A DNA stretch of 64,000 bases from Tritrichomonas foetus (lineage: Eukaryota; Parabasalia; Tritrichomonadida; Tritrichomonadidae), in contig MLAK01000595.1 of NCBI GenBank assembly GCA_001839685.1, positions 1 to 64,000 of the forward strand. Direction: 5' to 3'. The notes beneath the pieces are model-generated. The model searched no databases. It was given only the letters and a program-made list of their open reading frames with translations, and was not told the origin of the DNA. The translations under genes were made by a program, and so were the position numbers. Below, piece after piece: positions 38,053 to 48,000 of this stretch. Within the stretch, counting starts at the first letter, position 1; the number at the start of each line of letters is the position of its first letter.

Positions 38053-38506
38053 ATCAAAGGCTTCGAACTGTTCAACTTTTAGGCATGACAGCTTACCTAT
38101 AATTATTGGTTAAGTGAGATTATGTTAACTATTATTATTAAAACTATTATTTACCGTAGTAAGGCTGACTTCGCAATTCTTCCCGCGGAAAAAAAGTTTG
38201 GTCTTCGAGAATACCTTGGATATCATTCAGAAAGCGGTAAAGAGGAGGTGAAGTGAATTATCGGCCCATTTTACAAATTCTCTTCTTTGGCGGAAAAGCT
38301 GATGTATGAACTTAGTTGATTAAGTGCAACAATTTAGAATCAATCAAATCAAAAAAAAAATCATGATAAAACTTTATTGAGATTGTCATTTTCATGAAAA
38401 TAATTACACTATCAGCAGTATTAGCAATTAAAATATCAGTTGTCTAGGACATATCATATGGATTATAGCAAAATCTGCCATAGTTCTAAGATGGGAAAAT
38501 AATCTG

Positions 38507-38923
38507 ATGGTGATTAAGAGGGTTATTTTACATCAAAGAAAGCGATTTATTTCCTATATATATATATACACATATTATGCTGTTAATCCAAATTTCAACA
38601 GGCTCTCAAAAAAGGGATGTAAAGGAATCCTAAATCTATATTTTTTCATTGTTCAAAATTTGAAGGATTTCATCATTTTGTGTGTTTTATCTTTGGGCCA
38701 TGACCATTCAAACAAAAGCCCACGAAGAATTAATGAAAACAGAGAAAATAGAATAAATCCCAGTGAGTCGAATGTATGTCATATGTCTCTCTTAAAACAA
38801 AACATTCACAGAAATCAAGAAATTCCAACATTTAGTCGAGATATTTCCAAATTGATTGATTTCACAATTGAAACAAGTAATAGAATTATTTACGACACAG
38901 TTTTTCTTATTGAAAAATCATAG
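38507..38923 (+). CDS. doubtful hypothetical protein
   Basis: A 138-codon ATG frame. The first 65 residues are Tyr/Ile/Phe-rich as expected from AT-rich noncoding DNA. The rest has a more protein-like mix with 'HDHSNKSPRRINENRENR' and 'TFSRDISKLIDFTIETSNRI'. No motif is recognised and there is no close neighbour. It may be chance or the remains of a gene. Confidence 0.25.
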   Translation: MVIKRVILHQRKRFISYIYIYTYYAVNPNFNRLSKKGCKGILNLYFFIVQNLKDFIILCVLSLGHDHSNKSPRRINENRENRINPSESNVCHMSLLKQNIHRNQEIPTFSRDISKLIDFTIETSNRIIYDTVFLIEKS

Positions 38924-39738
38924 ATAAATTTATTCACTTATAGAAAGTGTGACCAATTTTGCAACACTTTTTGTTAATGTTCATGGGATTTTATAAAAAT
39001 ATGATAGAAAATGTAACGATAAATTTACACGTCCCTTTGAACTAATTCTGATAATATTATCTTTTCTTTGAAAATTTAATAACATTATTATTTTCGCTAT
39101 CAAATTGACAAAATTATTACATGGAGCTCAAAGATGTTCTTTCTTCTTTTCAATATAATTATGTGCTTCAATATTTTATTGCAATACCTTTTTCTTAAGA
39201 CAAGAATTAGAGAGGCTTAGAGTTATATAGTGCAGTTTCAGTTTGTCATGTGTTTTTTTATCCTAGCTCATATTGATAGAATGTATTGATTTTTTTCAAA
39301 AATATACATTCATTTTTTTTCAATAATACTATTATTGAGGAGTCATCAAACTATTCTCACACAATATTTTTGTTAATTTAATTACCATTGAAAGCTCTCA
39401 TTACTTCAATTGGATTCACATACTATTGAAATTTTGTGAATATTAATTCAATGGTGCTTCAAATTTATATGACTCAGTTTGAATACAACTCAAATCCGCT
39501 AAATGCAGCTCTTTTTTTTCATTAATTTCATGGAGTATATAATAATCTCTGCATGAATAATAATATATAAATTATTACGAATTTAATCAATTTTGATAGA
39601 AAATTTGTCTATTCAACTTTGCTTTGAATTTTCTATCATTAATTCAAATTAATATTCAATATTTCCCAAAAGAATTGTATTGTTCAGTCCATTGAAAACC
39701 TATTATGAGATTATTTCTATTGAACAGTCTGATTCAGT

Positions 39739-39745
39739 TCATTAA
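39739..39745 (+). promoter_or_regulatory. candidate initiator (Inr) of the Myb gene
   Basis: TCATTAA lies 5-12 bases before the ATG at 39751. It is identical to the motif before the glucosidase II beta gene and fits the trichomonad Inr with a very short leader. Confidence 0.5.
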
Positions 39746-39750
39746 GATAC

Positions 39751-40752
39751 ATGGAGAGTCATCTAATTTCCTCACCACTTTATGAAGTTGCTCGCAGTTA
39801 CATCAAAGAAGAACTTCGTCAGGAAAAGACAAATGACGGCCTTCCGCAGCAAAACGAATCATCTGAAGAACAAATTGTTGAAAGAACTTTATATATTATA
39901 AAGTGCCTGTTAAAGGAAGAAATGAAGCCAGAGGAAGCACTTGAAACTTCTGAAAAAGAAAACCTTCTGACCAATTCGATACAAAAAATATGTAATATCT
40001 TGAGAGTTGGAAACAGGCCAATCAGGAAGTACAGAGCAAAACCACGTCAAATTAGCGGTCGATTACAAGGAAGAAACTGGTCACAAAATGAGGATAACCG
40101 GCTACTATTAAGCATTCATCGTTTTGGCTTTCGTTGGTATAAAATCTCGTCTTTCGTTGGAAATTCCAGAAGTCCATCACAATGCTCACAAAGATGGTTC
40201 CGATCGCTCAATCCAAAAATTTCAAGATCACCATGGACATCAGAAGAAGAAGAAAAGTTGATCGCCCTTGTAAAGAAGTATGGTAAGAAGAACTGGAATG
40301 TGGTCGCCCAGAAATTGGTGACCAGAAATGATGTTCAATGCCGATATCACTACAAGCACATGAATGGCAAACTTTCTCGTCAATCTTACCAGTCAGTGAG
40401 CACACAAATCAATTCCCCACTAATCATGCCGACGTTTCCGGACGAGAAATTGGCGAATGAAAATTCGACATCAGAAGAAAATTCACAGCCAACTTCGAAT
40501 GAAAACGTGAATGTATTTAAATGTCCGCCAATTTTTGTAGAACCACCAGAAATTGGAACACAAGCTAATCAAGAAAAAAATACATTGCCTCAACAAGATG
40601 ATTCAATCAACAAGCAGCCAGACAATGACACAGTCAACTTGAAACCAAATAATTTAATTGACCTCTCTTTGGATCTTGAAAAACCAAACCCTTTCAACTT
40701 TAATAATTTATTTATAGCTTTGGCAGAAGATTTATTCAAATGGGACTGGTAG
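39751..40752 (+). CDS. R2R3-Myb DNA-binding protein
   Basis: A 333-residue protein. Two Myb/SANT repeats span about 107-156 ('RNWSQNEDNRLLLSIHRFGFRWYKISSFV' with 'SQCSQRWF') and 158-205 ('SPWTSEEEEKLIALVKKYG...NWNVVAQKLVTRNDVQCRYHYK'). The spaced Trp/Phe core residues are kept. The N-terminal 100 residues are acidic and helical and may be regulatory; the C-terminal 125 residues are Asn/Pro-rich and disordered, ending in a hydrophobic-acidic patch that could be an activation region. Trichomonads use many R2R3-Myb proteins as promoter-binding factors, so a transcription role is expected. Target genes are unknown. Confidence 0.93.
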   Translation: MESHLISSPLYEVARSYIKEELRQEKTNDGLPQQNESSEEQIVERTLYIIKCLLKEEMKPEEALETSEKENLLTNSIQKICNILRVGNRPIRKYRAKPRQISGRLQGRNWSQNEDNRLLLSIHRFGFRWYKISSFVGNSRSPSQCSQRWFRSLNPKISRSPWTSEEEEKLIALVKKYGKKNWNVVAQKLVTRNDVQCRYHYKHMNGKLSRQSYQSVSTQINSPLIMPTFPDEKLANENSTSEENSQPTSNENVNVFKCPPIFVEPPEIGTQANQEKNTLPQQDDSINKQPDNDTVNLKPNNLIDLSLDLEKPNPFNFNNLFIALAEDLFKWDW

Positions 40753-42765
40753 ATTAACTAAATTCGATGCCTTCTTATGCTTCTACTTCTCTTTCGATTA
40801 AAAAGGGATCTCTTATCAAATTATTTTTTTTTTCTGATAATCTCATTCAATGGTTATTGAAAAATCACATTTCAGAAAATTTGAAATTACCGTTTTACAA
40901 GATGTATACAAACCAAATAGTCTTAACGTACGAAATCACTNAAATGATCCTTATCATCAGTATTACTTAATACCATCAGTCAAAAATCAAAACCCAAATA
41001 GCTAAAAGAATGACGAAAATTTCCCTTATCGCAAACTTCGCAAATGGCCGAATTCAAAAATATTTCGAAAATGATTCTGAAGAAGCTATTGTTTCAGTTT
41101 TCGGGTGAACAGCTTTCAGTCAATTGTTAAATCTATTTTTTATAGTTATGAGCCATATTTATTCATAGTTTTGAAATTTTGCAACAATTAAACCGAAAAA
41201 AGAGCGATTTTGGAGAAAGCCTAAAAAAAAATTGTGAGAAGCTTTTTTTCCAAGAATCACAAAGATTATAATACTGCTTCCCATAATTCTATTTACACTT
41301 CTTCTATCGATTTTTAATTAAAAATCGCGAAAATTTTGATAGTTTTAACTCAGTGATGTTTAATTAATTCAATTTCCATTTGACAAATATGAATGTATTG
41401 AAATCTTTTCTGTCATAAAATTTTAGTATATGAAGAAAATAGACTGGCAGTCCTCAACAGCACATTCTCAAGCAGGGATACAGATACAACGATTGAAAGA
41501 CCAAATCAAGAAATTGACACAAAAGGCAAATGGCTACCAACTGAAAATGAATGCGATGATTCAAGAATTAAATGCATTGCGTACAGAAAAATCTTCCTGG
41601 AATCAGCACATATTCCAGCAAACAATCCTGGATCAGGAACAAAACGATGTTTCCGAACATTACAATGGGAAAAATGGAATCCAATATGTTTTTTTCCAGG
41701 CTCGATGCCAAGTGAATTTTCTGATGACTCGCCATTTAGATGGCAAAACATTCGTAATCTTCTCATTGATGCCTAAATTTTTTTTATTTATATCAAAATT
41801 ATTAATATTTTTTTTATACTTCATTTTTGTATTTTGGAAAACATTATAATTTTCGATGGAGGGTCATATGATAATAAAAAGCACGATTTATGATAAGAAA
41901 TAATCAAGATATTAATGCTATAAAATCACTTTTTATCTCAATAATTCTCAGAAATTTCTGTGGGGTTTATTTTTTTCTCACAATTTTTTTATGGATTTGG
42001 TTTTCTCTGTATCTTGATTTTTAAATTATAATATTTATATATTATTAATAGGATTACAATTAAATAATATTTAGATGACTATAATATCAACAATTATTCA
42101 TTTAGATCTCTCAATAGTCTTCTACATCTAGAGCTAGTTAGTTTGTATACATCTGTTTTACACGAAAGAAAACATCACAATTTTTATGATAAAATATTGA
42201 ATGAATTTTTGATAGTTTGAAACTTTCCTCAAATCCTCAGAATTACAATTCAATGTTTGAAGCAACATGAATTTTGAGGGGAAAAAGATATTTCTCTCAT
42301 CTCATCACCATAAATTTATAACAATAATTAACTGAAATTTTGGACAAATCTGTGATTGAAAGAAAGTTGAAATAAAAAAAGCTAATCATTAATTATATGA
42401 AGTTACTGAAAGGTAAATCATTACTGTTGAGCCCTTTAAATGAATTAATTATGGATTTATGGGAAATAAGATTTTTCGGTTAGCTCATTGAATTTTACAT
42501 AAACATCGTTTTGCTTTTGTGAATTACCAAACTTTTTCAATATTTTATCAGTGATCTCGACTATCTCCTAGCTTTCAGCTAATCTGTCTTTTTAAGATTT
42601 TCTCAGAGATGTTTAAAGAATTAATATATGAATTCTTTCTATCAAAGGATCCAACAAGCAGTTTCTCTCAAATATCTCCAGGATAAAGTGGTTACAATTT
42701 TATCCATTTTATGAAATAAACAAAACTTGAAGTGAAAGGTCAAATAAAGGCCAAAAGTAGTAAAA
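40753..42765. other. 2-kb gene-poor stretch with gene relics
   Basis: It contains the relics at 40850-41776 and one unresolved base (N at 40941). The remainder (41780-42765) is AT-rich with no gene or RNA signal recognised. Confidence 0.5.
40850..41776 (+). pseudogene. decayed coding region in several frames
   Basis: Adjacent short frames with protein-like composition lie in different phases. The first is 40850-41005 ('MVIEKSHFRKFEITVLQDVYK', 51 codons, with the N in a TNA codon). The second is 41010-41108 ('ISLIANFANGRIQKYFENDSEE', 32 codons). The third, 41430-41849, begins with a good coiled coil ('RLKDQIKKLTQKANGYQLKM'). A third-phase frame with no ATG overlaps it and ends at 41776 in 'NPICFFPGSMPSEFSDD'. 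The simplest view is one or two old genes broken by frameshifts. I could not identify a parent family, and overlapping frames could partly be chance. Confidence 0.4.
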
Positions 42766-42955
42766 ACTTAATGGGCAAATGCGATATGAACTTTCCTGGT
42801 TATTTGGGTCACTTCGACTAGGAGGAGGCCCGACAAGTGAACACAGCGGAAGGGACACAGATAATTAGAGTCTTGGTCACACACAAGCGCCTTCTCCAAT
42901 GGCAGAATGTGTCGAAGTGGCCAGCGAAGTCACATCACATTTACCCATTTTAAGT
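42766..42955. ncRNA. strongly self-complementary ~190-base element, candidate structured RNA
   Basis: Three co-axial, nested helices are visible. The outer one pairs 42766-42789 with 42930-42955; its core is 19 positions with 16 exact pairs, and the three exceptions become G-U pairs if the minus strand is transcribed. The middle one is GGTCACTTCGAC (42807-42818) with GTCGAAGTGGCC (42911-42922), 12 positions with one G-U. The inner one is GGAGGAGGC (42821-42829) with GCCTTCTCC (42889-42897), one G-U. The segment is about half GC, against about a quarter in its surroundings. This fits a folded noncoding RNA. A palindromic (MITE-like) element is the alternative. No known RNA family was recognised and the strand is undecided. 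Confidence 0.5.
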
Positions 42956-43798
42956 GTCAAAAAAACAAAACATTAAGAAAAATAGCTTTAGAATGAACAT
43001 AACTACTTTTTTGATGAATATTGATAGGTGCCAATATTGTGTTTCATAAAAAAATATCAATATACAAACAGGGTTCTATTTTCGATAATAAATTTTGGTA
43101 ACCCATTTCTAAAAAGACTTCCAGTCGGAGTCAACATCTTACTTACTACCATGAAATATAATTTAAAAATTACAACCATGCAAATTTCGGAAATTGATTT
43201 TTTTAATATTAGAATACTTTTGTGAATCAATGATAGCAGATGGCATACAATGGAAAATAACCTTATCATCTGGCCCTCGCAATTCGATATACGCGAATGA
43301 AACATTAGACACACAAATAAAAGATGATTCCTTTTGTAAAAAGATAGGGCAACACCTGAAGAGAGGAATGATGAAAAATGGATTAATTGGATTCATCTCA
43401 CAGTAAAATTTTCGATCACTAAAAATTGGAATTTTCGGACCTTTTATGAATAACCAATTAAAATGCATGGGTATGTTCATTAATCACCCAGTATAACTGC
43501 ATTCTATATTTAAGCCTGATAGTTATAACGAAAAACAAATTCAATGTACGAATTGGAAATAATTTTTTTTTTTGATAGAAAGTATCGACCTTGTCACACT
43601 CAAAAAGTTAATACTGACTTAGAAAAAGTTAAAAGATGAATATTGAAATTCCAAATCATTTGAATAGTTTATGTATTTAATTCAATTAAATCACAACTGT
43701 TCACAAAAATAAAGTTCAGAAAGTCATCCCGTTTATTACACCACACAGAATTAATTAAAAACTCATAGAAAACTTTGATAGTATAAAGTATAGAAAAA
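42956..43798. other. AT-rich stretch with a gene relic
   Basis: Between the structured element and the HlyIII gene only the relic at 43080-43406 was seen; the rest is AT-rich noncoding sequence. Confidence 0.5.
43080..43406 (+). pseudogene. short frameshifted gene relic
   Basis: One frame holds 'NPFLKRLPVGVNILLTTMKY' and stops at about 43225. Another frame takes over at about 43200 with 'YFCESMIADGIQWKITLSSG' and runs to the TAA at 43404-43406. Joined by a single frameshift near 43215 they give about 108 codons of sensible protein without an ATG or stop. No family is recognised. Confidence 0.35.
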
Positions 43799-44485
43799 AT
43801 GAATTATTTTTTTCAGATCACACCTTCGACTATGAACGGTCTGTTTGTTCCGATGAAAGATTTGCCTGAATGGGCTGATGGCGAAGAAACACTTAATGGT
43901 TTTACACATGCTCCTGGCATTTTAATATCTTTGTTCACACTTTACAATCTATATCAGAAATCGGCGAAAAGCGGAGACAAATATAAAGTCATTTCTTTCA
44001 TGATATTTGGTCTGTCGCTTTTAAACCTATACATTGTATCGACAATTTACCATTTTGCACAAAGTCCAGGTTTTAAAATGTTTATGCGATATTTCGATCA
44101 CATTTCAATCTTTTTCGTCATTGCAGGAAGCTACACGCCGTTTACCTTAACTGTTTTAAGGCCAACATGTGGCTGGTATGTTTTTGCAGCAATTTGGATT
44201 ATTGCTTTTATTGGCATCACATTCAAAATTTTACGTTTTGATGACTTTGAAGAATACTCGGTATTTTATTTCATTGGAATGGGCAGTGTCTCATTTTTAT
44301 CGGCCAAACAACTGTACACAAAGCTGAATAGGGATTGCCTTTTTTATCTCATTCTAGGCGGGCTTTCCTACCTTTCTGGAACATTTTTCTACGTGAAAAC
44401 AGTACAGTATGCTCATGCAATTTGGCATCTCTTTGTTCTTGGTGGTAGCAGTTGTCACTTCTTATCAATTGTCAACAATTTATGA
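43799..44485 (+). CDS. hemolysin III / PAQR-family membrane protein
   Basis: A 228-residue protein with seven hydrophobic spans. The family signature is complete: 'EETLNGFTHAPG' near residue 30, Ser-x3-His in 'STIYHFA' (about 83), 'RYFDHISIFFVIAGSYTPF' (about 98-116) and the C-terminal His pair in 'HAIWHLFVLGGSSCH' (about 206-220). In PAQR receptors these His and Asp residues bind zinc. The first 11 residues before an internal Met (Met12) may be a shorter alternative start. Despite the historical family name, members are mostly membrane homeostasis or receptor-like proteins, and no lytic activity can be inferred. Confidence 0.92.
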   Translation: MNYFFQITPSTMNGLFVPMKDLPEWADGEETLNGFTHAPGILISLFTLYNLYQKSAKSGDKYKVISFMIFGLSLLNLYIVSTIYHFAQSPGFKMFMRYFDHISIFFVIAGSYTPFTLTVLRPTCGWYVFAAIWIIAFIGITFKILRFDDFEEYSVFYFIGMGSVSFLSAKQLYTKLNRDCLFYLILGGLSYLSGTFFYVKTVQYAHAIWHLFVLGGSSCHFLSIVNNL

Positions 44486-45037
44486 AAAATGAATTGTTTG
44501 TTTCTAAATTTATGAGCAATAAATATGATAAAAAACGGAAAAATGAAACTCTAATATTTATTTTTTATTTTGCCATGATGTTTGAAATCATTAGAATGTC
44601 AACATGTAAAAAAGCTTGAAAAAATTTTTTACTCTGAAAGCTGAATAAAAATTTCATTAAATATCAAATTTTCTTTCCGAAATTACCGAATAACATATGT
44701 TGAATTCTTTTTTACTTTCACATAAAATTATCTTTATCTGATAATGTATAATTATAATTCCTTTAGAAAAATATGTGAACTTCATTTTTTACAAGTGAAA
44801 TGTCATGATAATGCTGTCAATAAAGCCATTTTTCGATAAATGTAATAGGAATGATATCAGTTGTATGGCAATTAAACTGTTAATCATGAATTCATAAACA
44901 AAATATTAGAGGCAACATTCTTTCGAAATAAAGAACAAAAAATGCATAAACAAAAATATGAGAGATAGGTAATCATTTAAACATGATAATTTATTAATAA
45001 ATTTCTATTTCTATTTCTATAAATAATGGAAAGATAA
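44486..45037. other. intergenic stretch between convergent genes
   Basis: AT-rich 3' space with no gene, tRNA box or repeat recognised. Confidence 0.5.
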
Positions 45038-48000
45038 TTATGATCCTTCACAATAGATAACACAACAATTGTTATCTTTGTCTTTCACAATAATCTCATT
45101 TTTATTGATATAAGAACCAATATTATTAATTGGTCCTAAACTCGAATTTATTGTTTTGAGAATAGAAAGAGTATTTGTTTCTTCTTCATATTTCATCATT
45201 TCAACCTTTCCATCATCGAATCCAACAAAAATTGGACGAAGCATTTCACTTGTTTCTTGTGGATTATATATAAAAAGAGAAGTTGGTTTAGTTAATTCAA
45301 TTCTTGTAATATATGTTCCATTTATTGAAAACATTTCTAGTTTTCCAGAACATAAAACAAAAAGTAATCCTAAGTATTCATCAAATGAAGTATCCAAGAC
45401 CTTTTGATCAAAAGATATAATTCTATGAATAACAGATCTAACAAAGTCCCAAATAACAACTTTATTTCCTTCATGCGATGCACAAAGAAAATCATTTCCA
45501 TTAATCGAAGAAATCATTGGCTTTGTATGCAAAATTGGCGGAAATCCTTTTGAATCAATAACATTATATTTTCCATTAAAGGAAAGTCTATAAACAACAG
45601 AAAATGCTAAAAATGTATCTATTACTACAAAAAGTCCGTTTGCACTAATTGATATATTTAAAGCTGATGAAAATAACCGATTAAAGATTCCATAATGTGA
45701 ATCTAACAACTTTGCTTGTTTTTCATTTGGTACTTGTTGTGACTGTGATTGTAAGGGAAGTAACAATGAAGGATGCTTTTGAGTAATGACTTCAAAATAA
45801 AGCATCAAATTTGGTCTTGATATTCTTGCAATTATGGTTTTTGATTTATTTATAAGAACAGTTCTGACTAATTCAGAAAACATAAAAATTTTGTTATCAC
45901 TGTGGATTTTTTTAATTGAAATATTGTCGAAATTCGATTTAATATTCATTTTTGGTTCACGAATGGCTTTTTTAGCAATTTGAACTGGACACTGGCCCCA
46001 GTTTTCAAGTTGCACACCAACTGCTTTTCTGTCAATGTCAGAAGGAAGTGGTTTTTGATAAGAAACTGGATTAAATACATTTTTAGCAGTAACTGCATTA
46101 TTTCCTTGTTGCAAATAACCAAAAATCAAATCCATCCATTGACCAATTCCTTGAGCAGTTTCAAGTTGTTTTCTACTCAATAAAGTGAATTGGCATTGAT
46201 TTGAAGTGACTTCTGGTAATAGAACTTCAGGTAAATCTATATTATTTACATTAGAAAACATTTCAGGTAAACAAAACCATTCAGCAAAAAGTTCACTTAC
46301 ATCATTTTGATTAACTTCTGATGAAGATTTATATGCTTCAACAAAATTCGAAAATATTCTATCTTCAACATCAAAGCCTTGATATAAGTCCCAGTGCATA
46401 TCCGTAAATGGTGCAATTCGAATAAGTTCGCAGTGAATCATTGACATTGTTGAGTAGTGTCCAGAATAGTAATATTGAATTCCTTCAATAGAATTTTCAA
46501 ATGTTTTTTCAAAGGACTCAGCACGTTCCAGTGTTTGTTGTCCCATAGGTTTTGATAAATCACGAAGTTTATAAACAAATGAACCATTTTCAACTTGAAT
46601 GTCACCAAAAACCCATGGATAGACTGGATATTGAGAAAGATCTGAAAATGAGCGACCAGATAAGAAATTCATACACATGATAAAATCATATGTTGAAATT
46701 TTCCTATTTTTCCACATTTTATGAATATCACCATAAGATTTCTTTAAGAAAGAAAGAGGATTACATGTGTCTGGGATAGATTCAGCAAATTTATCTGACT
46801 TATTTTCAAGTTTTTTAATGAATTCAGCAGGTAAAGTTCGACTTGTTCCAGGAATTAGAATAAAATCAGCACATCTTTGGGTATAAATCAGCATGGCCGT
46901 TGGCAAATGGAAATAATAATGCGGAGTAGCATAGATAACAGTAGAAAATGGAACAATTATGATTGGATGACCACAAAAGAGTCCAGCATCCCCATAAAAT
47001 CCCATTTCAATACTTTCAAGAAAAGTTCGATAAATTATTGGGGATTTTGCTGTATTTTCTAAATGGATTTGTTTATTATTTATCCAAGAATTAATCAAAA
47101 TCATAAAATGTGTTTGTGTAATAAACAAAAAACAATTAAAAGCATCAATTCGTTTCAAAAATCGAACAGTTGTTGTTTCTTTAATTGAACCAAATTGGGC
47201 GTAAATAATGACAAATAATTGATAAAGTATTGTAGGATTTGTATTAAAACTTTGTGAGAATTGATGTGGTTGAATATTTAAAATAGAAGTGAAAGAAGTA
47301 TATTTCCAAGGATAAAGACATTCAATTTTTTCTTTCATTTTTGATTTCAAGAATGGACACAATCTTGGAGCCTTTTCTTTAAGATCTTTGATGTCAAATG
47401 GCGTTTTTCGTGTAACTGAAAGTCTTTCATGCATTGATAGTGATAAAACACGCGGGGCTTGGAATGGCCAGGCTTGTCCTGATAAAGTAAAAGATTTTGA
47501 CCATTCATTTATTTCTGGATTTTGCATTTGGGATAAAATTAACATTTGCCAAACAGGGAAAAAGTCTCTTTCTTCTTTCCTCAGCATTAAATTGAGATGA
47601 AATGATGTTATATTTTTAAATACGACAGTAACAATGTTTGGGCTAATATGGATAAATTTTGAATCAAGCTTTAAAGTAATTTCGCTTGTCTTTTTTAGGA
47701 TTCTTTTTCTATGTTCTTCAAAAAGTTCTCCATTGAAGATAGTAAATGGGGTATCTGGAGGCGGTTGTTCCGCCATTTTAGCTTGCATTTCGATTAGTAA
47801 AAATGGAGGGTCTTTCATTAATGATGTATAAAGTAGCAAAAATTCAATACTATCAAATATTTTGGATTGCTCATAAAATTCTTCAGAATGTTCGAAAAAC
47901 TTCTCAAATAAAATGGATTGTTCTTCGGAATTGAGAACATTGAACATATCAATCAAAATTGATCGAATTTTTCCAACAAAAGTGGAAATATTTGCTTTCT

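Larger units (their letters stand above)
37405..39738. other. 2.3-kb gene-poor stretch
   Basis: Mostly very AT-rich sequence. It contains a more GC-rich island at about 37990-38330 with a hairpin, and a minus-one-stop open stretch (about 38110-38330, frame containing 'AILPAEKKFGLREYLGY') that looks like an old gene fragment. It also holds the doubtful ORF at 38507. Nothing else was recognised. Confidence 0.5.

Noticed and set aside
42766..42955. SRP RNA (GGAAGG loop resemblance)
   Set aside because: A GGAAGGG string is present but the stem around it does not form, and the typical asymmetric loop sequence is missing.
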